Assembly (NCBI GenBank): GCA_902805555.1
Contig: CADCSY010000027.1
Span: 1-64,000, forward strand
Direction: 5' to 3'
Length of the DNA: 64,000 nucleotides
Source: an uncultured Acidimicrobiales bacterium
GTDB lineage: Bacteria; Actinomycetota; Acidimicrobiia; Acidimicrobiales; CADCSY01
A program made the position numbers and the translations under genes. This document shows, one piece after another, positions 18,674 to 27,527 of this stretch; within the stretch, counting starts at the first letter, position 1, and each line of letters starts with the position of its first letter. The notes beneath the pieces were generated by a model. It did not search any database and had not been told where the DNA came from. It saw only the letters and a list, made by a program, of their open reading frames with translations.

Positions 18674-20412
18674 CAGTACTTCCTCTCCATGGGCACGTAG
18701 AGGTCCCCGTCGACCGGCTTGTAGTCGAGCGTCACGGTCCCGTCCGGCTGGCGGGTGACCATCGTGTGCTTCATCCAGTTGGCGTCGTCGCGGATCGGGT
18801 GGTCGTCGCGCCAGTGGGCGCCACGGCTCTCGGTGCGGGCCCGGGCGGAGACGACCACGGCCTCGGCCAGGTCGACGAGGTAGCCGAGCTCGAGCGCCTC
18901 GGTGATGTCGAAGTTGAAGACCTCGCCCTTGTCGTCGATGCCCACCCGCTCGACCCGCTCCTTCAGGTCGTCGAGGACGGTGACCATCTCCGACAGGCTC
19001 TCCTCGGTGCGGAACACCGAGGCCTTGTCCATCATGTGGTCCTGCAGCTCGGAGCGGATCTCGGCCGCCTTCTCCGTGCCGGTCGAGGCGAAGATCCGCT
19101 CGATCCGCTCCCGCACGTCGTCCGACGCGTCGGCCGGCAGGGGGGCGTGGTCGGCGGTCTTGACGAACTGCGCCATGCTGCGCCCGCCGCGCTTGCCGAA
19201 CACGACGATGTCGAGCAGCGAGTTGGTGCCCAGCCGGTTGGCGCCGTGGACGCTCACGCAGGCGCACTCGCCCGCCGCGTAGAGGCCGGGGAAGACGGTG
19301 CCCTCGGCGTCGACCACCACCTCGCCGTCGATGTTGGTGGGGATGCCGCCCATCGCGTAGTGCGCGGTCGGCTGGATCGGGATGCCCTGCGTCTTCGGCT
19401 CGAGGCCCATGTAGGTGCGCACGAACTCGGAGATGTCGGGGAGCTTGGCGTCGATCTGCTCGGGCGGCAGGTGGGTGAGGTCGAGGTGGACGTAGTCCTT
19501 GTTCGGGCCGATCCCCCGGCCCTCCTTGATCTCGGTGAGGATCGCCCGCGAGACCATGTCCCGGGGGGCGAGGTCCTTCACGGTGGGGGCGTAGCGCTCC
19601 ATGAACCGCTCGTTGTCGACGTTGCGGAGGATGCCACCCTCACCCCGGGCCGCCTCGGACAGGAGGATGCCGAGCTTGTAGATGCCGGTCGGGTGGAACT
19701 GGAAGAACTCCATGTCCTCCATCGGGATGCCCCGGCGGTACAGCAGCCCGGGCCCGTCGCCCGTGAGGGTGTGGGCGTTGGAGGAGACCTTGAACATCTT
19801 CCCGAAGCCACCGCTCGCGAACAGGATCGCCTTCGTGGCGAAGACGTGGAGGTCGCCGGTCGCCTGCTCGTAGGCGACGCAGCCGGCGACGCGACCCTCG
19901 CTGAAGGTGACGTCGAGGACCTGGAACTCGTTGAAGAAGTTCACGTCCCGCTTGACGCACTGCTGGTAGAGCGTCTGGAGGATCATGTGGCCGGTGCGGT
20001 CGGCCGAGTAGCAGGCCCGCCGGACGGGCGCCTCGCCGTGGTTGCGGGTGTGGCCGCCGAAGCGGCGCTGGTCGATCTCGCCGTCGGGCGTGCGGTTGAA
20101 CGGCAGCCCGTAGTGCTCGAGCTCGATGACGGCGTCGATCGCCTCACGGCACATCACCTGGGCGGCGGACTGGTCGACGAGGTAGTCACCGCCCTTCACC
20201 GTGTCGAAGGTGTGCCACTCCCAGCTGTCCTCCTCCACGTTGGCCAGGGCGGCGCACATGCCGCCCTGCGCCGCCCCGGTGTGCGACCGGGTGGGGTACA
20301 GCTTCGTGATCACCGCCAGCCGGCACTCGCCTGCAGCCTCGATGGCGGCCCGCAGGCCGGCGCCCCCTGCACCGACGATGACGGCGTCAAAGCTGTGGTG
20401 GTGGATTCGCAC
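18673..20412 (-). CDS. sdhA: succinate dehydrogenase flavoprotein subunit
   Basis: 579 aa from GTG 20412. FAD-binding VIVGAGGAGLRAAIEA at the N-terminus. The flavin-linking His is in PTRSHTGAAQGG. Substrate-site motifs are FHPTGIY and the catalytic Arg in RGEGGILRN, with HANRLGTNSLLD-type sequence (VHGANRLGTNSLL) in the capping/FAD region. It oxidises succinate to fumarate. The start lacks an ideal ribosome site: AGGAAAGGGGG lies about 17 nt upstream. The gene is 50 nt downstream of the GH2 gene on the same strand, so it may be read from that promoter or its own. Confidence 0.96.
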   Translation of the reverse strand: MRIHHHSFDAVIVGAGGAGLRAAIEAAGECRLAVITKLYPTRSHTGAAQGGMCAALANVEEDSWEWHTFDTVKGGDYLVDQSAAQVMCREAIDAVIELEHYGLPFNRTPDGEIDQRRFGGHTRNHGEAPVRRACYSADRTGHMILQTLYQQCVKRDVNFFNEFQVLDVTFSEGRVAGCVAYEQATGDLHVFATKAILFASGGFGKMFKVSSNAHTLTGDGPGLLYRRGIPMEDMEFFQFHPTGIYKLGILLSEAARGEGGILRNVDNERFMERYAPTVKDLAPRDMVSRAILTEIKEGRGIGPNKDYVHLDLTHLPPEQIDAKLPDISEFVRTYMGLEPKTQGIPIQPTAHYAMGGIPTNIDGEVVVDAEGTVFPGLYAAGECACVSVHGANRLGTNSLLDIVVFGKRGGRSMAQFVKTADHAPLPADASDDVRERIERIFASTGTEKAAEIRSELQDHMMDKASVFRTEESLSEMVTVLDDLKERVERVGIDDKGEVFNFDITEALELGYLVDLAEAVVVSARARTESRGAHWRDDHPIRDDANWMKHTMVTRQPDGTVTLDYKPVDGDLYVPMERKY

Positions 20413-20462
20413 CTTCGAATCATCGCATCGCCCCCTTTCCTGCGCGCAATCGCTCCGAGGGG

Positions 20463-22625
20463 CTAGCCGGACCTCCGGGTGATGGTGGCGCAGTCCCGGT
20501 TCGACGAGTCGTGGCTCCCCCCGGCGAGGTCGAGGTCGACCTCCAGGTCGCCGGGCGCATCGGGCACCACCACCGAGAGCGTCCCGACCCGCACGACGGC
20601 GTCGGCAGGCACGTCCCCCTGCCAACGCCGGGTGTGGGACCCCCCGGGCCAGCGCAGCGTGGCCGTGACCACCGCCCCCTCGATGGCGACACGGAGGTCG
20701 GAGACGACGTGGACGTCGAGCGCCAGTGCGTCACCGGGGGTGACGACCGCAGGCAGCCGCTCGCTCACCACGATGACCGGGCGGCAGGCGGCGACGAGCG
20801 CGTGGAACCCGGCCTTCGGCACCCGGTCGTGGTCGAGCACCGACCACGACACCGCCGGGTGGGCGTCGGCGAGCATGAACGCCGCGAAGCCGCCCGCCGG
20901 CGCGTACTTCAGGCGACGGATGGCCTCGACGTGGTGCTTGAGCAGCGTGGCCTGGTACGCCTGGGTCGCTCTCGCCCACGACGCCAGGGTCGGGTGCCCG
21001 GTCGCAGGCACGTGGCGCTCGAGGATGGCTCGCTGCAGCCCGGCGGTCCGCTCGAGTCGGGCCCAGTCGAGGTCCGGCCACCGCGCCGGGTCGAGGAGCT
21101 CATGGGTGCTGGGGATGGCCTGCGCGCCGAACTCGCTGAGGAAGCGGGCCATGCGCGGCCACGCCCGCAGGAAGCCGGGCAGGTCCCGCTCGTGGCCGTG
21201 GTACCACCCGAAGTAGAGGTGGGCGTCGGTGCCCCCGGAGCCGGGGTGGGGGAGCACGCCCGAGTGGGCGATGACGGGACGGCTCCTGTCCGCCCCCTCG
21301 ATCGCCCGCTTCACGGTCCGGTCGAGCACCGTCTTGTTCCACGACGGGAGCTGCTGGGCGGCCATGAACCGCCCCCGCACCTTCGCCATCTCGGCCTGCC
21401 CCGTCGTGCGCCCCGGCTCGATGTCGAGCGCCAGCGGCTCGTTGTGCCCGCACCAGATGGCCACCGAGGGGTGGTGCCCGAGGTGGTCGACCATCGCCGC
21501 TGCCTGGACCGCAGCCTGCTTGCGGATGGTGCGGGCGTAGCCCCACTGGAGCGGGAAGTCCTGCCACAGCAGCAGCCCCGCCTCGTCGGCCGCCTCGTAC
21601 AGCTCGGGCCTGCTGACGTGGGCGTGCAGCCGGAGCAGGTCGAGCCCGGCGTCCTTGGCGAGGGCCACGTCCCGCCGGAGCTCGTCGACGGTCGCCTCCC
21701 CCAGGGCCATGCGGGTCGGCCCCTGGTTGGCCCCCTTCAGGAAGAGCTTCTCGCCGTTGACGGACAGGACCCAGCGCGCCATGGCCAGCGACCGCAGCCC
21801 GATCCTCCGGGTGAGGCGGTGGCTGCACGAGCCGTCCACCTGCACCTCGACGGCGACGTCGTGCAGCGTCGCCGGGCCCAGGGCGTGCGGCCACCACAGG
21901 GCTGGCCGGTCGACGGAGACCTGCCACTCGACGAAGTTGCTCCCCTCGGCGACGGGCCGGTCGACGACGTCGTCGATCTCCCCGACCGCCGTGTGCAGCG
22001 ACACCGTCCTGGCGGCGTCGCTGTCCAGCTCGGCCGAGAACGACACGACAGCCCGCTCGGTGGTCGCCTCGGTGCAGATCACCCGGAGGCTGCGCGCCCT
22101 GACGGGTCCGGTGTGCTCGAGGCGCACCGGCCGCCAGATCCCGCCCGGGTTCCAGTCCGGGTCGATGCAGTCCCAGTGCTGGAAGACGCCGGTGATGTTG
22201 CGCTTGGCCGTGCGGTCGTCCTGGCGGGCGCAGGTGACCTCGACCGCCAGCGTGTGCTCCGACCGCTCGGCCAGGGAGCCGGTGATCTCGAAGGAGTGGC
22301 GCACGAAGTAGCCCTCGGTGTCGCCCAGGTAGGCCCCGTCGAGCCAGACGTCGCCCTGGTAGAAGAGGCCGTCGAGCACGAGCCAGGCCCGGTCGCCGGC
22401 GGCCGGGGCGTCGCCCTCGAAGGTGCGGCGGTGCAGCACCGGGCCGTCGGTGAGGGCGAGCTCCGGGGTCGAGCGCCAGTGACCGGGGACCTGCACCTCG
22501 GCCCAGTGGTCGTCGCGGTGGTCGGGGTGGGCGAAGGCCCGGCGGAGCCCCTCGTCCGCCACCACCGCCCGCCACGGCCCGCCGAGGTCGAGCGGGTCGG
22601 GCCGGTGGTCGGGAGCCGGCGCCAT
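20463..22625 (-). CDS. glycoside hydrolase family 2 protein, beta-mannosidase-like
   Basis: 720 aa from ATG 22625. The N-terminal jelly-roll sugar-binding domain contains WLVLDGLFYQGDVWLDG, an Ig-like domain follows, and then the TIM barrel (LFLKGANQGPTRM onward). The acid/base Glu lies in WCGHNEP near residue 395 and the nucleophile Glu in LSEFGAQ near 490. Family members hydrolyse beta-mannosides, beta-galactosides or glucuronides; overall layout favours beta-mannosidase but linkage is inference. No signal peptide, so intracellular. TAGCCT 9 nt upstream suggests a leaderless start. Confidence 0.88.
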   Translation of the reverse strand: MAPAPDHRPDPLDLGGPWRAVVADEGLRRAFAHPDHRDDHWAEVQVPGHWRSTPELALTDGPVLHRRTFEGDAPAAGDRAWLVLDGLFYQGDVWLDGAYLGDTEGYFVRHSFEITGSLAERSEHTLAVEVTCARQDDRTAKRNITGVFQHWDCIDPDWNPGGIWRPVRLEHTGPVRARSLRVICTEATTERAVVSFSAELDSDAARTVSLHTAVGEIDDVVDRPVAEGSNFVEWQVSVDRPALWWPHALGPATLHDVAVEVQVDGSCSHRLTRRIGLRSLAMARWVLSVNGEKLFLKGANQGPTRMALGEATVDELRRDVALAKDAGLDLLRLHAHVSRPELYEAADEAGLLLWQDFPLQWGYARTIRKQAAVQAAAMVDHLGHHPSVAIWCGHNEPLALDIEPGRTTGQAEMAKVRGRFMAAQQLPSWNKTVLDRTVKRAIEGADRSRPVIAHSGVLPHPGSGGTDAHLYFGWYHGHERDLPGFLRAWPRMARFLSEFGAQAIPSTHELLDPARWPDLDWARLERTAGLQRAILERHVPATGHPTLASWARATQAYQATLLKHHVEAIRRLKYAPAGGFAAFMLADAHPAVSWSVLDHDRVPKAGFHALVAACRPVIVVSERLPAVVTPGDALALDVHVVSDLRVAIEGAVVTATLRWPGGSHTRRWQGDVPADAVVRVGTLSVVVPDAPGDLEVDLDLAGGSHDSSNRDCATITRRSG

Positions 22626-22634
22626 GACCGGGAG

Positions 22635-22683
22635 AGGCTAGGTGGTGGGCGGGCCCTCATCCGGGGGGCGGCAGGGATACGTT
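22635..22683. promoter_or_regulatory. divergent leaderless promoters, GH2 and AAA+ ATPase
   Basis: On the minus strand TAGCCT (22640-22635) lies 9 nt before ATG 22625. On the plus strand TACGTT (22678-22683) lies 7 nt before ATG 22691. No Shine-Dalgarno is seen on either side. The 37 bases between the two hexamers would hold both -35 regions. Confidence 0.6.
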
Positions 22684-22690
22684 GGGCCAC

Positions 22691-24094
22691 ATGACGTCCC
22701 GACCCGCCACCCTCGGCCAGCTCCGCGACTCCGGCTGGGAGTCGGTGCCGGTGAAGGAGGAGGTCCGCCGCAACGCGGTGACCCGCATCCGAGCCGGGGA
22801 GCCGCTGTTCCCCGGTGTCCTCGGGTACGAGGACACCGTCCTCCCCCAGCTCGAGAACGCCCTCCTCGCCGGCCACGACATCATCTTCCTGGGCGAGCGG
22901 GGCCAGGCGAAGACCCGCATGATCCGGAGCCTGGTCGGCCTGCTCGACGAGTGGCTGCCGATCGTGGCCGGCTCCGAGATCAACGACGACCCGTACGCCC
23001 CGTCCTCCCGCTACGCCCGCGACCTCGTGGCCTCCAAGGGCGAGGAGGCGCCGGTCGAGTGGATCCACCGGGACACCCGCTACGGCGAGAAGCTGGCCAC
23101 GCCGGACACCTCGATCGCCGACCTCATCGGGGAGGTCGACCCCATCAAGGTGGCGGAGGGCCGCTACCTCTCCGACGAGCTCACGCTCCACTACGGCCTC
23201 GTCCCCCGCACCAACCGGGGCATCTTCGCCATGAACGAGCTGCCCGACCTGGCGGAGCGGATCCAGGTGGGCCTCCTCAACGTGCTCGAGGAGCGCGACG
23301 TGCAGGTGCGCGGCTACAAGGTGCGCCTCCCGGTCGACGTCCTGCTCGTCGCCTCCGCCAACCCCGACGACTACACGAACCGCGGGCGTATCATCACCCC
23401 GCTCAAGGACCGCTTCGGCAGCCAGATCCGCACGCACTACCCCCTCGACGTCGACACCGAGATGGCCATCGCCGACCAGGAGCGCGACGCCTACGCCGCC
23501 GACGGGATGCGGGTGGCGATGCCCGCCGAGCTGGCCGAGGTGGTGGCGACGATCTCCCACCTCGCTCGCGTGAGCCCCCACGTCAACCAGCGGTCGGGCG
23601 TGTCGGTCCGCCTCACCGTGGCCAACCACGAGACGCTGCTGGCCAACGCCACCCGCCGGTCCCTCCGCCTCGGCGAGACCGAGGTCGTCCCCCGCACGAG
23701 CGACCTCGAGGCCCTCGTCGCCTCCACGATGGGCAAGATCGAGGTCGAGACGATGGACGACGGCCGCGACGAGGTCGTCGTCGAGAACCTCGTGAAGGCA
23801 GCGATGCTCACCGTGTTCAAGCAGCGCTTCAACACCGGCCAGCTGGTGGGGATCGTCGCGGCCTTCGACGAGGGCCGCATCGTCCACGCCGGGGACGACG
23901 TGCCGTCGGCCACCTACGTCGACCTCGTGGCCACCGTCCCCGAGCTGCGGGAGCCCGTGGCCACCCTGACCGGCGACGACGAGAGCCCGGCGGCGGTGGC
24001 GTCGGCGGTCGAGTTCATCCTCGAGGGCCTCCACCTCTCGAAGCGCCTCAACAAGGACTCGGCCGGGGGCCGGTCGGCCTACCGGTCGCGCTGA
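22691..24094 (+). CDS. MoxR/Mg-chelatase-like AAA+ ATPase (Rv0958-like)
   Basis: 467 aa from ATG 22691. AAA+ core with GERGQAKTRMI (a Walker A variant with Gln-Ala in place of Gly-x-Gly), Walker B region FAMNELPDL, sensor SANPDDYTNRGRI and arginine-finger region. Resembles ChlI/BchI-type ATPases that remodel a VWA-domain partner. The matching VWA gene of the Rv0959 type is in this window at 33733, 10 kb away. Cobalt/magnesium chelatase activity is not implied; such pairs often act in metal-cofactor insertion or protein activation. The stop overlaps a small membrane ORF (TGATG). Confidence 0.87.
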   Translation: MTSRPATLGQLRDSGWESVPVKEEVRRNAVTRIRAGEPLFPGVLGYEDTVLPQLENALLAGHDIIFLGERGQAKTRMIRSLVGLLDEWLPIVAGSEINDDPYAPSSRYARDLVASKGEEAPVEWIHRDTRYGEKLATPDTSIADLIGEVDPIKVAEGRYLSDELTLHYGLVPRTNRGIFAMNELPDLAERIQVGLLNVLEERDVQVRGYKVRLPVDVLLVASANPDDYTNRGRIITPLKDRFGSQIRTHYPLDVDTEMAIADQERDAYAADGMRVAMPAELAEVVATISHLARVSPHVNQRSGVSVRLTVANHETLLANATRRSLRLGETEVVPRTSDLEALVASTMGKIEVETMDDGRDEVVVENLVKAAMLTVFKQRFNTGQLVGIVAAFDEGRIVHAGDDVPSATYVDLVATVPELREPVATLTGDDESPAAVASAVEFILEGLHLSKRLNKDSAGGRSAYRSR

Positions 24095-24213
24095 TGGTGG
24101 CGTCGCCCGGGCGCCGCGGGTCCCGCCCGGCGTGGGTGCGGGTGGTCGCCATCGTGGCCGTCGTCGCCATCGTCTCCTCGTTCGTCGCCGGCCTCATCAC
24201 GGCCCTCGTGTGA
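24094..24213 (+). CDS. 39-aa single-pass membrane microprotein
   Basis: ATG 24094 overlaps the AAA+ stop as TGATG. Sequence: a basic N-terminus (SPGRRGSRPAWVR) then one hydrophobic helix (VVAIVAVVAIVSSFVAGLITALV) to the C-terminus. N-in topology is predicted. Too short for its own line in the ORF track. Small coupled membrane ORFs of this look are common in actinobacteria. A link to the ATPase (membrane anchoring or regulation) is inferred from coupling only. Confidence 0.65.
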   Translation: MVASPGRRGSRPAWVRVVAIVAVVAIVSSFVAGLITALV

Positions 24214-24264
24214 CCGCCGCTGCCCGGCGGGTGGGGGCGTCCCGCCTATAGCGTGCCCGGTCCG

Positions 24265-24969
24265 ATGATCGAGACGATCGCCTTCGACGGCGACGACACG
24301 CTGTGGCACAACGAGACGCTCTTCTCGATCACCCAGGCACGCTTCGCCGAGCTGCTCGCGCCGTACGGCGACTTCGACGACCTGCCCGAGAGCCTGGTGG
24401 CGACGGAGCGCCGCAACCTCCTCGTCTTCGGCTACGGGATCAAGGGCTTCATCCTCTCGATGATCGAGACCGCCATCGAGGTCACCGACAGTCGGGTGGC
24501 GGCCGCTGACATCCAGGCGATCATCGACGCCGGCAAGGCCATGCGGGACCACCCCGTGGAGCTGCTCGACGGGGTGCGTGAGGTGGTCGAGGCGCTGGCC
24601 ACCGGGTCGCAGCGGCTCATGGTCATCACCAAGGGCGACCTCTTCGACCAGGAGAGCAAGCTCGCACGATCGGGCCTGGCCGAGCTGTTCGACGTGATCG
24701 AGATCGTCTCGGAGAAGGACACGTCGACGTACCAGCGGATCCTCGACCGCCACCACGTCGACCCGGCGGCCTTCCTGATGGTGGGCAACTCAGTGCGATC
24801 GGACGTCCTCCCCGTCGTCGAGGTCGGCGGCCGCGCCGTCCACGTGCCCTACGAGGTGACGTGGGCCATCGAACGGGTGGAGGCGGTGGACGGCGGGCGC
24901 CCGGGCGTCTGGGAGCTCGACAGCCTCAGCGCCCTGCCCGACCTGCTGTCCGAGCTCGACCACGCCTGA
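24265..24969 (+). CDS. HAD-superfamily hydrolase
   Basis: 234 aa from ATG 24265; the ORF-track GTG 24253 lies inside the promoter-like TATAGCGT. Motif I FDGDDTLWHNE (canonical DxDxT), motif II VITKGD, motif III Lys in VSEKDTSTY, motif IV MVGNSVRSDV. An alpha-helical C1 cap lies between motifs I and II. It is a complete phosphatase of the phosphoglycolate/YjjG type; substrate unknown. It stands alone, convergent with the K+ channel gene. Confidence 0.9.
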   Translation: MIETIAFDGDDTLWHNETLFSITQARFAELLAPYGDFDDLPESLVATERRNLLVFGYGIKGFILSMIETAIEVTDSRVAAADIQAIIDAGKAMRDHPVELLDGVREVVEALATGSQRLMVITKGDLFDQESKLARSGLAELFDVIEIVSEKDTSTYQRILDRHHVDPAAFLMVGNSVRSDVLPVVEVGGRAVHVPYEVTWAIERVEAVDGGRPGVWELDSLSALPDLLSELDHA

Positions 24970-24999
24970 GGGTCGGCGCGCCCGCTCCGGGTGCGCTGC

Positions 25000-26022
25000 T
25001 CACGCCCGCCCCGTCACCAGCTGGCGGAGGGCGCCGAGCTGGGCCTCGGTGCCGATGGCGATGAGCACCTCGCCGGCGTCCATCACCTCGTTCGGGTCGG
25101 GGTTCGTGCGGAACGCCCCCCCGGCGTCGCGCATGGCGAGCACGAGGGCGCCGGTGGCGTCGCGGAGGTGGGCGTCGCGCAGGGAGCGTCCGACGACCGG
25201 GGTGCCGGCCGCCACCGTGAGCTCGGCCAGGCGGAACTCGAGGCCGGCGTCGTGCATGGCCACGTCGAGGAAGTCGGCGACGTGGGGCTGGTTGACGAGG
25301 GCGGCCATGCGGGCGCCGCCGATGGCCTGGGGGTTCACCACGCGGTCGGCACCGGCCTGCAGGAGCAGCGCCTCGGCGGCCTCCACCCTCGCCCGGGCCA
25401 CGATGAAGAGGTCCGACCGCAGCGCCCGCGCCGAGAGCGTGACGTAGACGTTGTCGGAGTCGCTGTCGAGGGCCGCCACGAGGGCCCGGGCGCGCTCCAC
25501 CCCGGCCATGCGCAGCACGCCGTCGTCGGTGGCGTCACCCTCCACGACGAGGTCGCCGACGGCGGCCACCCTGGCCGGGTTGCGATCGACCACGACGACG
25601 TCGCAGCCGTCGAGCCCCCGCAGGGCAGGGGCGATGGCCCGCCCCACCCGACCCCACCCGCACACGATCACGTGGTCGTGCAGCCCGTCGATCCTCCGTT
25701 GCATCCTCCTCCTCCCGAACCGCTCGGTGATGCGACCCTCGACGGCAGACTCGAGCAGGACGCCCAATGCGTACAGCACGCTGCCCACGCCGAGGAGCAC
25801 GAGCACGATGGTGAAGACCCGGAAGGCCGCGGTCGGCGCCCCGACCTCCCGGAAGCCGACCGTCGTGACCGTGGTGACCGACTGGTACAGCGCGTCGAGC
25901 GGTGACAGCCCGAGCAGCAGGTAGCCGAGCGTCCCCGCCGCGAGCACGGCCACCAGCAGGCCCAGCGCCCGCACCAGCCGAGATGCCGTCTCGTCACGTT
26001 GCTCCGCCGGGAGCCTCGTCAC
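25000..26022 (-). CDS. two-TM potassium channel with RCK (TrkA-N/TrkA-C) domains
   Basis: 340 aa from GTG 26022. TM1 (LGLLVAVLAAGTLGYLLLG), pore helix and filter (TTVTTVGFREVG), TM2 (VLVLLGVGSVLYALGVLLE), then TrkA-N starting at HVIVCGWGRVGRAIAPAL with acidic DVVVVDRNP for NAD(P)H, and a TrkA-C domain (LAELTVAAGTPVVG). Filter GF in place of GY is usual in this bacterial branch. It forms a tetrameric ligand-gated K+ channel. The GTG start overlaps the stop of a leaderless 12-codon ORF as GTGA, a hint of coupled translation. Confidence 0.92.
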   Translation of the reverse strand: MTRLPAEQRDETASRLVRALGLLVAVLAAGTLGYLLLGLSPLDALYQSVTTVTTVGFREVGAPTAAFRVFTIVLVLLGVGSVLYALGVLLESAVEGRITERFGRRRMQRRIDGLHDHVIVCGWGRVGRAIAPALRGLDGCDVVVVDRNPARVAAVGDLVVEGDATDDGVLRMAGVERARALVAALDSDSDNVYVTLSARALRSDLFIVARARVEAAEALLLQAGADRVVNPQAIGGARMAALVNQPHVADFLDVAMHDAGLEFRLAELTVAAGTPVVGRSLRDAHLRDATGALVLAMRDAGGAFRTNPDPNEVMDAGEVLIAIGTEAQLGALRQLVTGRA

Positions 26023-26057
26023 CGGCCGGCTCTCACGGCGCCGCGCCCGGGCCGCAC
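26019..26057 (-). CDS. 12-codon leaderless leader ORF of the K+ channel gene
   Basis: TACGCT (26070-26065, minus strand) lies 7 nt before GTG 26057, which encodes VRPGRGAVRAGR and stops with TGA at 26021-26019. That TGA overlaps the channel GTG start as GTGA. The peptide is Arg/Gly-rich and may be meaningless; the ORF would bring ribosomes from the mRNA 5' end to the channel start, which has no clear Shine-Dalgarno. Confidence 0.45.
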   Translation of the reverse strand: MRPGRGAVRAGR

Positions 26058-26186
26058 GACGCCGAGCGTAGGCGCTCGGTCCCGGGGGGTGGGGCGAGGA
26101 CGGGGGCGGCACCGCACGAGGATCCGACAGCGACGCTCGTCACGTCAACGTTCACCTCCTCGCCACGCGATCGCCTCGCGCTCAGC

Positions 26187-26519
26187 ATGCGGATCGGCCA
26201 CCATGGGGCGGTGCCCCAGGACGTCCTGCCGACCCCGGAGCGGCCTTCCGTCCTCGTGCACCTGGTCGGCGAGCTCGACCTGGCGGCAGCGCCCGACCTC
26301 AGGACCAAGCTGGCCGGCCTGCTCGATCAGGGCGAGCGGGACGTGGTCGTCGACCTCGGCGGGGTCACGTTCTTCGACACCAGTGCCCTCGAGCCCCTCG
26401 TGGAGGGCCACCACCGCGGTCTCTCGAGCGGGGTCAGGCTCGTCCTCTGCCACATCCCGCCGCACGTGCGCCGGGTCCTCGAGATCACCGGTCTCGACCG
26501 GGTCCTCGAGACCCGCTGA
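26187..26519 (+). CDS. STAS-domain anti-sigma factor antagonist-like protein
   Basis: 110 aa from ATG 26187. A single STAS domain: LVHLVGELDLAAAPDLRTKL, then RDVVVDLGGVTFFDTSALEPLVEG, where the DTSAL loop carries the Ser/Thr normally phosphorylated by an anti-sigma kinase. C-terminal VLEITGLDRVLETR is typical. The partner kinase/anti-sigma factor is not in this window. A single GTTCACC lies about 35 nt upstream but without 11-bp partners, so I do not call a PHO box. Confidence 0.85.
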   Translation: MRIGHHGAVPQDVLPTPERPSVLVHLVGELDLAAAPDLRTKLAGLLDQGERDVVVDLGGVTFFDTSALEPLVEGHHRGLSSGVRLVLCHIPPHVRRVLEITGLDRVLETR

Positions 26520-26544
26520 GGCCCGACCGGTGCCGGGGCGCAGC

Positions 26545-27294
26545 TCAGGACGGCTCCAGCACCCCTGCCCTGAGGTCCTCCAGGCAGGCGGGACCGACAC
26601 CGATCCCGGCGAGGTAGCCCTCCACCGAGCCGTGACGCTCCCGGAGCTGGCCGAGGAACCTCAGCATCGCCTCGGGCGGGCACGACAGGAAGGCCTTCGG
26701 CTGGCGGGCCATCTCCTCGCTCAGGTCGGGTCTGGTGGCGACGAGCCAGGCCACGAGCTGCTCGACGGCGGCGGCGCTCAGGTGGTAGTCGGCGGCCACG
26801 ACGTCGTCGGCCACGCCGAGCGCCGACAGCACCAGGGCGGCCAGGACGCCCGTCCGGTCCTTGCCGGCGGAGCAGTGGAACACCGCCGGGAGCCGGGCCG
26901 GCGAGGCCAGGATGGCGAACCCCGCGGCGATGGCGGCTGCACCCTCGTCGAGCATCTGGACGTAGTGGGTCGAGAGGAACGACACCGGCTCGACGTCGAC
27001 CTCCTCGGGGACGCCCCAGGTGGTCCGCAGGATCGGCAGGTGGATCACCTCGGGACCGACGGGTGCGAAGGCGCCGGCGTCGACCTCACCTGTCGTCCTG
27101 AGGTCGAGCACCGTCCGCCACCCCAGGTGGTCGAGCGACGAGGTGGCCTCCGCCGGGATGCGGTGGAGGCCGTCGGCCCGGTAGAGCACCTGCCAGCGGA
27201 CCGACCTCCCGTCCGCCGTCGGGTAGCCGCCGAGGTCACGGATGTTGAAGGCCCCATCGCAGCCGATGTGGCGAGCACGGGAGAGGACGGGCAT
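26545..27294 (-). CDS. tyrosine-protein phosphatase (PtpB-like)
   Basis: 249 aa from ATG 27294. TACCGT 7 nt upstream indicates a leaderless start and rejects the longer ORF-track start. The active-site loop is HCSAGKDRTG (CX5R). The N-terminal NIRDLGGYPTADGRSVRW and LYRADGLHRI segments match the lipid/tyrosine phosphatase family of Mycobacterium PtpB. Cytosolic; substrates could be phosphotyrosine or phosphoinositides. It is convergent with the STAS gene. Confidence 0.9.
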   Translation of the reverse strand: MPVLSRARHIGCDGAFNIRDLGGYPTADGRSVRWQVLYRADGLHRIPAEATSSLDHLGWRTVLDLRTTGEVDAGAFAPVGPEVIHLPILRTTWGVPEEVDVEPVSFLSTHYVQMLDEGAAAIAAGFAILASPARLPAVFHCSAGKDRTGVLAALVLSALGVADDVVAADYHLSAAAVEQLVAWLVATRPDLSEEMARQPKAFLSCPPEAMLRFLGQLRERHGSVEGYLAGIGVGPACLEDLRAGVLEPS

Positions 27295-27393
27295 GTTCGC
27301 GACGGTAGGGAGGGCGGGTGCACGGACGGCTCCCCCACGGTGAACGGGGCGCGAACCTCTCGGGCCACGCCGGCCCGGACCGGCCGGCCGACC

Positions 27394-27433
27394 GGTCACC
27401 GAGCCTTCACCGGCCGTTCGACCAGCGGCCATC
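27394..27433 (+). promoter_or_regulatory. PHO-box-like direct repeats upstream of phoX
   Basis: At exact 11-bp steps: GGTCACC (27394), CTTCACC (27405), GTTCGAC (27416) and a weak GGCCATC (27427), each followed by a 4-nt spacer. This matches the GTTCACC-N4 direct-repeat sites of PhoP/RegX3-type regulators. It lies about 95-135 nt before the phoX start. Confidence 0.7.
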
Positions 27434-27527
27434 TGCGAAGGCACGGCCGGACACCTGTCGTCACGACACTGCCCCGGGATCGACAGCCCACGAGGACCGC
27501 GCCGCGGACCATGGATGGAGGAGCAAC

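Noticed and set aside
22691-24094. Sigma-54 activator
   Set aside because: The AAA+ core lacks the GAFTGA loop and any DNA-binding domain; it fits the MoxR/chelatase group.
26150-26160. PHO box before the STAS gene
   Set aside because: Only one GTTCACC unit is present, with no neighbour at 11 bp.
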